Shown: one piece after another, positions 1 to 9,766 of the stretch
Layout: every line of letters begins with the position of its first letter
How positions within the stretch are numbered: position 1 is the stretch's first letter
Assembly (NCBI RefSeq): GCF_029227915.1
Contig: NC_079884.1
Span: 16,370,001 to 16,434,000 of the forward strand
Source: Hydractinia symbiolongicarpus
Taxonomy: Eukaryota; Cnidaria; Hydrozoa; Anthoathecata; Hydractiniidae
DNA length: 64,000 bases
Direction of reading: 5' to 3'
Notes under the pieces: model-generated
Databases searched by the model: none
Seen by the model: the letters and a program-made list of their open reading frames with translations, nothing else
What the model was told of the DNA's origin: nothing
Made by a program: the position numbers and the translations under genes

Positions 1-136
1 ACAAGACTTTCACCACAAACCGAAAAGAGATGTGGGTGAGTTAGGATGGTGTTGATATCTTTCTTTTTTTAGTGAAATTTTCAGAACTTCCCTTCTTTTT
101 TAATTCCCCACTCACCTCTTTTTCTTTCTTTCTAAG

Positions 137-3100
137 CTGCTGAAATTGCTGCAGAGCTTGCAAAAATGAGAGAGGAAGAAGAGGCTGCGCAACGAATGAT
201 TGACGCTGTCGAGCATCCTATTGTTGATGAGAGTAAGGAGGAAGGGGAGGAAGTAGAGAGTTCTGAAGAGGAGGAAGAAAATGTGGTACGATTCGTGTTT
301 GTTGTTTATGCTTATATAGTTTGTGCGTGTATTCTTTTGGTTTCTTTTTTTTTCAGCCGGTTGACGATTATTTTTACGAGTTAGAGAACTTTGTAAGTGT
401 TTCTATCAATGTTAATATTTTTTATTATTATTATTTTGTTGTTGTTACTGTTGATGTTGTTGTTGGAGTTTTGGTTGTAGGGGGGCTTTTTAGTAGTGGT
501 CGTTATCCGCTTTTCCGTCGCTATGGGTGTCGTGTTGTTAACGAGTTTTTATTCTATTGTTGTGATGCAGAATTTGCGATCAGCCGGCGAGTATTACACA
601 AACGAGCTGGTTGAATTAGAGAAAGAAACGAAAGCGTTGGATAGAGTTGCACAAAAATTGGAACTGGAGCTGAGGAAATCCATGGCTGTTGGTGAGTTTA
701 TTAACGATGACTGTGTCTTGTGACGTTAATCTGTTACCTTGTGGTGTCGTTTATGGGGGCTTTCATAAGTACATTAGATCAGTATTAACAGGCCATTTCT
801 TGAATAAAACTATGCTAGAGCTACAAAAAGCACCCGCTGAAAAAATTAAGAGTGCTATGGTGTGCACTATGAACGCAATGATGTGTTTGTAGATTCACTA
901 TATGTTTTTGGCATTAAATATATTCTAGACATTTTCAGTCCTGGTCTTTTAAGGTGCGCCATCGCGCCCCTGCACTTCCCCATGCTACTGCAACAATGGA
1001 GCAGCGTTTTCAAACACGCAGAAATTGAATACATTGCATTGCCTAATAACACCTGTTTTTTTAATGTTACTGGATTTTTATGTTTTGAGATAAATTCATT
1101 AGGTTAGGGCATCATTAGGTTGTATATTGCAGATGTCGTCGGTGGCATGCTTTGAAAATGCTTGTGACTGGCACAACTTAACATGAAGCAAAACTGTACA
1201 GGAGACTCAATTGTTAGAGTCTTCGCAGTACATCTCTTCTCACAAAACCGAGAGCGGGGCTGACTTATTGCCTGCTGTGTCGTGTGGGAGACAGAACTTC
1301 TGGACTTCTTTTTAATAGGATATATAGTTTTTTCGGTTATTGTTACTGAACATATTTGATTTCTCTTTCCCCTTTTAAAAAGACTTTTTAAACTTTATTC
1401 AACATGTTTGTTCTTTGGTATTACATCACGAGAACATTCGTCCGAAAGTTGTATTAAAGTACATGACACCCAACCTCTCCCATGTTCTGGTTATGTTTAA
1501 CTTGCATGGGTGCGCACTCTTCTCGCAGTATTCTCTGTGACGATGAAGGTCGGACTGACTTGTGGCATGATTCCAAATCGGCTGGTGCATTACACTGGGA
1601 CTCAAACGAAAGACCTCGTTTGAGTCCCAGTGTAATGCACCAGCCGAGCATAAGAGTGTCAGCATTTTTAAACAAATCAATCACGAAGAAATTAATGTTA
1701 TGTAATCACCGTAATAGCCTTTTTCATCGCTCTATAATATTTTAGAAAAAGAAAAAATTCACAAGTGCGATAAAAGCACTCGTAAATCTTTTTACGAGTG
1801 TGCGGGCGAGTGCGCATGCGATCGCACTCGTCTCAAGGAATGGCCTGTATTGTGTAGGAGAAAATAGCAAGATATTTAATGCATTTCTAGATAGTCATTG
1901 CACTAAGTGTAACCACCAAATTTTGCTGGTACTAATGCCTCACTAAACAGTTGACGTGTGAGAGTAAAATGTCAATTTGAGCATGGTAGAGTAAAACATG
2001 TTGACTTTTTTAATCGTGAGGTCGTTGTAATATGTATTGTTTAAACACGTTGTTTATTTAAGCTAGTATCAATTCTACTCACATTCTTTCTGTTCTGCAA
2101 CTCGCGTGTTTAAACGCTCGCGTATGTGGTCTGCTATGCTGTGTACAGTGTGTTATTTTTCTTATTGTTGTTAAGGTGATAAAGAAGAAGAAGAAGATCT
2201 GCTTCAAGAATGGTTTAACTTGGTTAACAAAAAAAATAATATTATTCGACGACAAAACGAAATTGCTTTGCTGTGAGCGTTTTTTCATGTTTTTTATAGG
2301 CCTGCGTATGTTAAAATCAGAACAATTATAAGTCTTATTGGTTGAGAAAAATTTCCATTTCGATCAAACTAAAAGTTGAAGTCATTTTAACTTTTCCATT
2401 TAACAGGTCGGAAAAATTATAAAAACAAAAGAATAATTAGCCGAAAAGCCACTCAATTAGAGAACTAAAATATTATTCTTGTTCCCTTTCGACCCGTTTG
2501 TTTTTGAGTTGAAATTCAGCCTTAATTTAGATATTTATTTGCCAGCGTGGTATGTTATATATTTCATTGAAAGCGCAAAATACGCAGTAATATAAGTTAT
2601 AGGGAGGACAGAGACAAACAGGGAAATTTGCTGAACAAAATTTACGAAAGGTTTTCCATGGAAATTTCACGGAAGTTTCATTTGTGGTACACAACGTCAA
2701 CTGTTTAGTTACTTGACGAAGTGTCACATTAATCTGATAATAAATATCAGATCCGTGCAGAATATTTCAAATGAAAACCAGCAGGGGAAGCCAAAATATG
2801 TTGCACCCAAATGAAGTTAAGCGGATATAAGTGATAGCATACGTAAGATATTAAAGATAGACTTTTATTTTTTAGTGCTCAAGGAGACGAACTTGAAAGG
2901 CGCTGTGAGATCATAAACCGTGAATTGCGAGTACTTAGTTCAATGAGTGGTAAGTCGTGAAAAAATCGAATTTTATTTTAGAATCGTTGTTGATATTTTG
3001 TAATTGTTCGGTAGTCAGGGATTGATTAGTGACTTTCAGCTGTTTTAATCGGATCCAACTTCACACACACCCTACTTATGTGTTTCTCGTGGTTACTTGT

Positions 3101-3571
3101 GTCAATCTGGCATTGTCTTTAGAAATAGAAAAAACAGAGGAGATTCATCATCGTGAAGAAACGCTACTTACGCAACTTGTAACGCTTGTCAATCAACGAA
3201 ACCAACTAGTTCAAATTGAAGATACTCAACTGCAACAAAGGTTTGTATTGTCGTTTTGTCGACATGTTCATGTGCTAATGTTTGCTAGAACTTGGCTTGT
3301 CTATTGGCGATGTCGTTATTTGTAGCCTTGACGAAATTGGGGAATTAAGCCTCGACGCGATGCATTAATGCTTCGATTAGAATTATTTTCTTTCATTTTT
3401 AGTGCAAAAGATGAAGAACATGTTCAAAGTGTGCTCTCGCAGCAAACATCGTTTTCACAAAAATCATCTACTATGGAGTCTATGGTGGGCTGGGTCAGAG
3501 GTTTTAAAACGAAAGTAAGTTGTCAGCGTTCTTCAGATAAATCAATAATTTACGCGGGTGTGGTCCTTTGA
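137..3571 (+). CDS. EHBP1/MICAL-like bMERB-domain protein, C-terminal exons (partial gene)
   Basis: Six plus-strand exons join in one frame: 137-285, 357-392, 571-691, 2884-2949, 3123-3240 and 3403-3514, each flanked by AG and GT. The last may instead read through to a stop at 3571. The first exon is very acidic (runs of Glu). Exons 3 to 6 give a long coiled coil with [50 protein letters not shown] and [13 protein letters not shown] in order. This follows the pattern of the bMERB (bivalent Mical/EHBP Rab-binding) domain, which binds Rab8/10-type GTPases in membrane trafficking. The tail resembles EHBP1 more than MICAL, but this is by eye. The N-terminal part (C2 and calponin-homology domains in EHBP1) would lie upstream of the window. 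The 2.2-kb intron 3 contains a mobile-element candidate. Family call fairly sure; exact orthology unsure. Confidence 0.65.
788..1848. mobile_element. candidate non-autonomous DNA transposon in a bMERB-gene intron
   Basis: The segment begins with ACAGGCCATTTCTTGA (788-803) and ends with its inverted copy (1833-1848), 15 of 16 bases matching. It has no convincing coding region. The right end is rich in small palindromes (CACTCGTAAA with TTTACGAGTG, and GCGAGTGCG with CGCACTCG). The flanks TATTAA and TATTG hint at a short target duplication but do not settle it. The superfamily is not recognised. Confidence 0.4.
1579..1646. repeat. perfect 31-bp inverted repeat with 6-base loop
   Basis: Bases 1579-1609 (starting CGGCTGGTGCATTACACTGG) are exactly complementary to 1616-1646, separated by AAGACC. 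The RNA or single-stranded DNA would form a perfect 31-bp hairpin. It sits inside the inverted-repeat element in the intron. Short reading frames on both strands across it are shadows of the palindrome. Confidence 0.85.
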
Positions 3572-4018
3572 AAGTAGAGCAAATCTCAGGGACCTTTCCT
3601 TTTTTAAATAAAGTGATATCATTTCCGGCAAGTAACTTATATAATAAAAATAATTTTGTCTGATGAAATACAAATCATTTTCTTTTCTACCATGGTTGAT
3701 CCTGGAGATTTAAATCTTATTTGTTGATGTAGACGATTCCCTCCAGAGTTCGTTATATGCAGATTGCCACATGCAAAATAGTTTTTCGTAAATTTTATCA
3801 ACGAAAATTTCTGAGATAGTGGAAAATTTGTCCAGGGAAGGTAATTAAATAAATGTCTTTTTTACGCACTCGACTTTTTTAAAAAAAGGAAGACCTAACA
3901 GTTGGAAAGGCGCATGTTAATTTGCTGTCTAACCGTTTTCGAACATCGGGGAAAAACTGAAAAGTGAAATTTTCATTGTTGCTGTGCGTTTTTATGGATT
4001 TATAAAATACGTATGAAA
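3572..4018. other. no gene seen
   Basis: AT-rich sequence between the last bMERB exon and the BEL 3' LTR. It may be intron or 3' untranslated region of the bMERB gene. No coding, repeat or RNA signal was recognised. Confidence 0.5.
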
Positions 4019-4162
4019 TGGTAACCTTAGATAAGATAATAAATCTTTTACGTGTTATCGTTGAAAATAGTTTCTTGAACTGTCAGCTCTCGTACAGCAT
4101 GGCATAAAAAACAAAATATGTGCATGCGCAAAATATGTACAGAAGTGAAACAAAAAACGGCA
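4019..4162 (-). repeat. BEL 3' LTR
   Basis: On the plus strand it begins TGGTAACCTTAGATAAGAT and ends AACGGCA, so on the element strand it begins TG and ends CA. It matches 20912-21065 with about three substitutions and one 10-base indel. At 144 bases it is short for a BEL LTR. Confidence 0.7.
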
Positions 4163-4180
4163 CACTCCCCCACAATATTG
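4163..4180 (-). promoter_or_regulatory. polypurine tract of the BEL element
   Basis: The element strand reads TTGTGGGGGAGTG directly against the start of the 3' LTR, the usual place and base composition of a plus-strand DNA primer. Seen directly; function is from established retroelement knowledge. Confidence 0.6.
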
Positions 4181-4403
4181 AGGAGTCAATATTTACAATA
4201 TTCACATCAAAAATTTTCTTTTAAGCTCGCCAACGATAGCTGCTTCTCTACGCGAACGACTTTGCGTTATATTGTAATTGTTGTCAATTTGTTTGTCTAC
4301 GTTTTTCTGAGGACTGTATTCGACGGGGTAAAGGCTACTGACACGTATTTTAAGGGAGGTTGAGTTGGGTAGTATAATTTCGGCCCCTCTTATCTTATTG
4401 TCC

Positions 4404-5353
4404 TTACTTTCCAAAATATTTAAAACTCCACAAGGATCGTGACAATTTCTCGTCTTTTATTAACACGATGTCGTCAAGTTTTACCTCCTGTCCTTGTGTC
4501 TTGTTATGGCGGTGTTGTACACGCAGTTTGGTGAGATATTCATGTCTCCAGCGCTCCCAGAAGTGGTTTAATAACTGGTCGATATGTTGATGTTGGGCGG
4601 TGACATCAATATACGCGAGTGATGTGTCATGAGGTGATAAAGATATGGACTCAAGACGACGTGCAAATAGTAGATGATTCGGCGTGAGACATTGTTGTAA
4701 TTCCATAGGGTACACATAGGTTATCGGTCTGTTGTTCACTATTTGTTCTATCTGGAGCCAAACTGTCATCAATTCCTCGTAGTTTAATTTAGTATTGCGT
4801 AGTTGTTTTTGGAAATGCGACTTGACTGTTTTTATGAGTCTTTCGAAGAAGCCCCATACCATGGCACGAGTGGTAAGTTGAAATGCCACTTGATGTTGTG
4901 TTGAGTAGCACAATTCTGTGTGGACTGTACGATGAAGTTTCTTCCATTGTCGAATATTATGTCGTTTGGACAACCTCTACGACTTATAAAACGCTCTAAA
5001 CTCCAAATGAATGAGTCAGCACCCATGTCAGATACCAAATCAAGCACTATTCCCCCACTAGCTGCACAAGTAAACAAAACAATCCACGCCTTAAACATAC
5101 TTCTATCTACCCCGTACATGTTCCTGACAAATAAAGGACCACAATTATCAACCCCAATCACGGCGAATCGCCTACTATCATTCAACCGCAACTTTGTCAA
5201 TGGTGGTCGTGCTGGGTACGAATACGGTTTTCCAAGGAATTTCCTGCACGTTACACAAGGTCGTAACATCTTTCTGACAAAACTACGCCCTTTACACATC
5301 CAGTACTCCTGTCTGATCTCGGTTAATGTTTGACTAACTCCTGCGTGTTTCAC
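4404..5353 (-). pseudogene. BEL/Pao integrase region
   Basis: The minus-strand frame from 5353 shows an integrase zinc-binding end (CRSFVRK-like segment then CVTCRK), then the catalytic core with D in VIGVDNCGPL and D in IIFDNGRNF. A frame change near 4832-4970 leads to WFFERLIKTVKSHF, which supplies the catalytic Glu, then NNRPITYV. The C-terminal part holds FWERWRHEYLTKLR and DDIVLIKDE, typical of BEL/Pao integrase tails. At least one frameshift separates the two halves, so the gene is broken. It would insert retrotransposon cDNA into host DNA. It ends about 240 bases from the 3' LTR. Confidence 0.75.
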
Positions 5354-5661
5354 GATTGCATGTTTTTCTAGAACAATTAACTCTGCTAATTTATGTTTCT
5401 GATTTATACGGCGGGAAATCTCGCTTGATACGGTAGAGGTGCATTTTGTAGACGGCCTTGACAGCGATAAATGCCTTGATTATCTTTTTCGATATTTAAT
5501 TGTTTTTTAATCGTTTTGAAATGCGCATCGCCAAACGTGCTTTGATTTTTCTTGACTCAGAGTTCTCTCGAGACATTCAACTCACTCACAGTTAAAGCTG
5601 GCGTTATATTTGTTTCTTTCTTTGTAGCCCTAGATTTTAGATTTTTTACGAAGCGTAGAAC

Positions 5662-6560
5662 CTAAGCCGTGACGCGAATTAATCTGCTAAATCTACTGAA
5701 ATCATCTATGTTCAAAACTTCACCGATTTGAACGTTAGGCACAATCGTAGTCATGACGAAAGTGTTCACCTTTAACTCACTTTCAGCAATGTCATTATTA
5801 AATTCTGTGGATTGTTTACACAATTGCGTTTTTGTCATTTTTAAGAACATAGGTCCCTCCCACCACAAGGGATTTTGGTTCAATACAGCAGGGACGACGT
5901 TGCTTGTAATTAAATTTGCGGGATTTTCAGACGTACGGCAATAATTCCAACACATCGTCCAAATCGCGACGTATTTAATTGACACGGTTTTTGCACGAAT
6001 GTTTTGTATTCTTTTGCGAAAGATCGTATCCAGCTCAAGCATATTTGCGAGTCGGTCCAAAAATAAAAACTAGAGAAGCAATACTGCTCACATAACGCAT
6101 TCTTAACTGATTTCATTAATCGAGACAAGAGTAGGTTGCCAAGCAATTCTAAACGTGGTATAGTAGTAGGTTTGATCGGCGAGACCCTCGATTTGGACGT
6201 GACTAACCATGTTTTGTATATCCCTGTTTTACTGCGTGCGCAAATATAAATAACTGCGCCATAGGCACGTTTGCTCGCATCACTGAAACCGTGTAATTCG
6301 TATTCCACGACAGGATCTGTATCGCATTGCACTATGTACGGACGCGGTATTTCGATCAAACACATTTTTTTCACGTTATCAATCAAGTTAATCCATTTCA
6401 TCTTTAAATAGTCATTAATCTCACAGTCCCAGTCAATTTTTTGTTTGCAAATATCTTGAAAAAGAATTTTGAAACTAACAATGATAGGCTGTATTAATTC
6501 TAGTGGATCATAGAAGGTTGATAAAAGTGACATAATATAACGTTTAGTCGATTTATTCAT
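5662..6560 (-). pseudogene. BEL/Pao RNase H and connecting region
   Basis: Minus-strand pieces 6560-5910 and 6060-5662 carry STFYDPLELIQP (the Pao region after RT), the RNase H motifs HGFSDASKRAYGAVIY, TIPRLELLGNLLL and FWTDSQICLSWI, then NYCRTSENPANLIT and PLWWEGP. These follow the canonical BEL/Pao order. The two pieces are in different frames around 5990, and the first is also frameshifted from the RT. The enzyme would degrade the RNA of the RNA:DNA hybrid during reverse transcription. Confidence 0.75.
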
Positions 6561-7568
6561 TAAGCGAGTTCAACAAATTCACTCAAATCAAATTTAAAAC
6601 TGTCAGTATTTTCATTCCACGTAATGCCGAGAACCTTTTCCTTTTTAACTTCGAAGTTTTGTTCAATTTCGTTAATTCTTTGTCGTAACTCCGGATAATT
6701 AGTTCGCCATTTGCGTAAGGCAAACATTCCCTCTAAAAACCTTGTTTTGAGTTTTTTAAAAAGTTCGAACGGTGTTTCCATACTATTCTCTCCACTTATA
6801 CAATCGTCTACATAAAATGACTCGATTACCTTTTTTACAAACTCAGGGTCAATAACGGAAAATTGATTTGCATGCTTACGTATAGTTCCATTTAGCAAAA
6901 ACGACGAGCTATTTACCCCAAAAACGGTTGGTTGAACCTTAAAGGCGTCGTCAAACCAAAGAAAGCGGAGATAATTTCGATCCTTTTCGGCGATACTTAT
7001 TTGGAGAAAGGCTTTTTCGATATCGGCAGTTAGGGCAGTGTCAAACGATCGAAAACGGATAAGAACCTCAAAAAGTAAGGATGTTAACTGTGGCCCCTTG
7101 TGAAGACAATCGTTTAAACTCGGACCTAGGCGTGTTCCTTTTGACGAAGCATCGAATACTATGCGCACTTTAGTTGTTTTCTTGTCTTCTCTAATCACCG
7201 TGTGATGAGGCAGGTAGTGTATATCGCCTACGTTACCAATTTCAATAGCCCGTTCAATTATGCCGAAGTGCTCTTGTTCACGAAAAATATCATCGCACCT
7301 TTTTAATAACTCTGGGCTAGTTTTAAGCTTGGTAAAAATGTTTTTTAAACGTTTTTTAGCAGCTTTGAAATTATCACCTAAAACTGGATGCTTCGCTTTA
7401 AATGGCAATTCAACTTCATAGCGCCCTGCATCGTTCAATTTAATGTTCTCTAAAAAATCATTTTCTGGATGCTTTTCGTCTTCTAATATGCCCAGGGTTT
7501 CCAGATCCCAGAATCTCGACATTTTAAATCCAACCAAATCGCGATCTCTAGTTTCGACAAACACGACA
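6558..7568 (-). pseudogene. BEL/Pao reverse transcriptase
   Basis: The frame runs from about 7568 to a stop at 6558. It contains FWDLETLGI (the BEL protease/RT linker), HTVIREDKKTTKVRIVFDAS, LTADIEKAFLQI and the catalytic box FYVDDC at about 6801-6816. These are the usual reverse transcriptase motifs of the Pao group. The first dozen codons of the open frame (upstream of about 7570) belong to the inserted DNA transposon, not to BEL. The RT itself is open over about 330 codons, then frameshifts into RNase H. Confidence 0.8.
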
Positions 7569-9766
7569 TGCGTAGGAGAACTACGATGGCCCAGAAGGCT
7601 CACATTATTCTATTCCAAAAATACTTCACGCAATTTCAAAAGTACTTCACGCAATTCCAAAAGTACTTCACGCAATTCCAAAATTACTTCACGCAATTCC
7701 AAAAGTACTTCACGCAAATCCAAAAGTACTTCACGCAATTCCAAAAGTACTTTACGCAATTCCAAAATTACTTCACGCAATTCGAAAAACAATTCGCGCA
7801 ATTCCAAAAGTACTTCACGCAATTCCAAAAGTACTTCACTCAATTCCAAAATTACTTCACGCAATTCCAAAAGTACTTTACGCTATTCCAAAAGTACTTC
7901 ACGCAAATCCAAAAGTACTTTACGCAATTCCAAAAGTACTTCACTCAATTCCAAAATTACTTCACGCAATTCCAAAAGTACTTTACGCAATTCCAAAAGT
8001 ACTTTACGCAATTCCAAAAGTACTTCACGCAATTCCAAAAGTACTTCACGCAATTCCAAAAGTACTTCACGCAAATCCAAAATTACTTCACTCAATTCCA
8101 AAATTACTTCACGCAATTCCAAAAGTACTTTACGCTATTCCAAAAGTACTTCACGCAAATCCAAAAGTACTTTACGCAATTCCAAAAGTACTTCACTCAA
8201 TTCCAAAATTACTTCACGCAATTCCAAAAGTACTTTACGCAATTCCAAAAGTACTTTACGCAATTCCAAAAGTACTTCACGCAATTCCAAAAGTACTTCA
8301 CTCAATTCCAAAAGTACTTCACGCAAATCCAAAATTACTTCACGCAATTCCAAAAGTACTTTACGCAATTCCAAAATTACTTTACGCTATTCCAAAAGTA
8401 CTTTACGCAATTCCAAAATTACTTTACGCAATTCCAAAAGTACTGGACGCAATTCCAAAAGTACTTTACGCAATTCCAAAAGTACTTTACGCAATTCCAA
8501 AAGTACTTTACGCAAATCCAAAAGTACTTCACGCAAATCCAAAATTACTTTACGCAATTCCAAAATTACTTGACGCAATTCCAAAAGTACTTCACGCAAT
8601 TCCAAAATTACTTTACGCTATTCCAAAAGTACTTTACGCAATTCCAAAAGTACTTCACGCAATTCCAAAATTATTTTACGCAATTCCAAAAGTACTTTAC
8701 GCAATTCCAAAAGTACTGGACGCAATTCCAAAAGTACTGGACGCAATTCCAAAAGTACTTTACGCAATTCCAAAAGTACTTCACGCAATTCCAAAATTAC
8801 TTCACTCAATTCCAAAATTACTTGACGCAATTCCAAAAGTACTTCACGCAATTCCAAAATTACTTCACGCAATTCCAAAAGTACTTCACGCAATTCCAAA
8901 ATTACTTTACGCAATTCCAAAAGTACTTCACTCAATTCCAAAAGTACTTGACGCAATTCCAAAAGTACTTCACGCAATTCCAAAAGTACTTCACGCAAAT
9001 CCAAAAGTACTTCACGCAATTCCAAAAGTACTTCACGCAAATCCAAAATTACTTCACGCAATTCGAAAAACAATTCGCGCAATTCCAAAAGTACTTCACG
9101 CAATTCCAAAAACAATTCACACAATTCCAAAAAGACTTCACACAATTCAAAAAACAATTCACACAATTCGAAAAACAAATCATGCAATTCCAGTATTTTT
9201 CACGCGCAATTCAAAGTTTTACCAGCATGTCCGTAGATTACATGTCAAAAATTGATCTGGTCAGGAAAATACAAAGAAAAAAGGTAGCACAGTTGCGCAC
9301 CAATAATGGCAGCAGAAGAAGCAGCAAATGTAAACATGATGGGAAGTACTATGAAGAACATGGTTCAAAAATGGTGAAGAAAGAGGTTGAAGCGCATATG
9401 AACAAAATTGAGGAAGAGAGACCATCGAGAACTAGTACTAACATTGGGAAGAGAAAACTGTCAGCCGGGGAAGATTCAACAAAAATGTACAACAAAAGTC
9501 GGAAAATTGAAAATAACCCAACAAAGAAGGAGACCCTGTCAACGAGTCATAACATAAGCAAGAGAAACGGTCCTGTTGCTACAAGGTTAAACAACCTTCT
9601 TACAAGAATAACCAAAAAGTCTGATACGTCATCCAATTCACGAAAAGACATTAAAATACAAGTGAGTGAAAATGATAATGATGGAGAAGTTGTGAAACCA
9701 GGTGGTGGTGGCTACGCTTCATCACATTCACTTCGGAAGAAGACCTTAAATTTCATTCTTTGTTGA
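7568..9766 (+). CDS. 732-codon frame spanning the minisatellite and a basic HECT-protein N-terminus
   Basis: One open frame crosses the whole minisatellite as heptads of YFTQFQK and continues into unique sequence after 9190. The unique part (about 190 codons) is basic and low in complexity (KKEVEAHMNKIEEE, TSTNIGKRKLSAGE, NISKRNGPVATR) and ends GGGGYASSHSLRKK before a stop at 9764-9766. A shift of one frame near 9720-9740 restores the continuation EEDLKFHSLLNKAIDIHF. The unique part is therefore best seen as the N-terminal region of the HECT-like pseudogene. Whether the repeat part was ever translated is unknown; long open frames are automatic in a 21-bp repeat lacking stops. No known domain was recognised in the unique part. 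Confidence 0.4.
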   Translation: MRRRTTMAQKAHIILFQKYFTQFQKYFTQFQKYFTQFQNYFTQFQKYFTQIQKYFTQFQKYFTQFQNYFTQFEKQFAQFQKYFTQFQKYFTQFQNYFTQFQKYFTLFQKYFTQIQKYFTQFQKYFTQFQNYFTQFQKYFTQFQKYFTQFQKYFTQFQKYFTQFQKYFTQIQNYFTQFQNYFTQFQKYFTLFQKYFTQIQKYFTQFQKYFTQFQNYFTQFQKYFTQFQKYFTQFQKYFTQFQKYFTQFQKYFTQIQNYFTQFQKYFTQFQNYFTLFQKYFTQFQNYFTQFQKYWTQFQKYFTQFQKYFTQFQKYFTQIQKYFTQIQNYFTQFQNYLTQFQKYFTQFQNYFTLFQKYFTQFQKYFTQFQNYFTQFQKYFTQFQKYWTQFQKYWTQFQKYFTQFQKYFTQFQNYFTQFQNYLTQFQKYFTQFQNYFTQFQKYFTQFQNYFTQFQKYFTQFQKYLTQFQKYFTQFQKYFTQIQKYFTQFQKYFTQIQNYFTQFEKQFAQFQKYFTQFQKQFTQFQKDFTQFKKQFTQFEKQIMQFQYFSRAIQSFTSMSVDYMSKIDLVRKIQRKKVAQLRTNNGSRRSSKCKHDGKYYEEHGSKMVKKEVEAHMNKIEEERPSRTSTNIGKRKLSAGEDSTKMYNKSRKIENNPTKKETLSTSHNISKRNGPVATRLNNLLTRITKKSDTSSNSRKDIKIQVSENDNDGEVVKPGGGGYASSHSLRKKTLNFILC
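7581..7640 (+). repeat. left terminal inverted repeat
   Basis: It starts CTACGATGGCCCAGAAGGCT and runs into the first minisatellite-like unit. It is matched in inverted orientation at 14947-15006. Confidence 0.8.
7613..9190. repeat. 21-bp minisatellite, about 75 units
   Basis: Tandem units of consensus AATTCCAAAAGTACTTCACGC (21 bases) with few variants (TTACGC, GGACGC, TGACGC, CACTC, ATTACTT). Because the period is exactly seven codons, several frames stay open on both strands: heptads YFTQFQK and NSKSTSR on plus, LREVLLE on minus. The inverted repeats of the host element contain a related unit, so the array probably grew from the left terminal repeat. The last eight or so units become irregular (CAATTCGAAAAAC). 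Confidence 0.95.

Noticed and set aside
1426-1745. Coding frames on both strands with the shared peptide [11 protein letters not shown]
   Set aside because: They arise from the perfect 31-bp inverted repeat; the peptide is the same sequence read on both strands.
7610-9187. Minus-strand frames of LRKVLLE/LREVLLE heptads as leucine-zipper proteins
   Set aside because: They are shadows of the 21-bp minisatellite, which keeps several frames open automatically; no independent sign of a gene on that strand.
7613-9190. CRISPR-like array
   Set aside because: Units are directly adjacent 21-bp repeats with no unique spacers, in a eukaryotic context.
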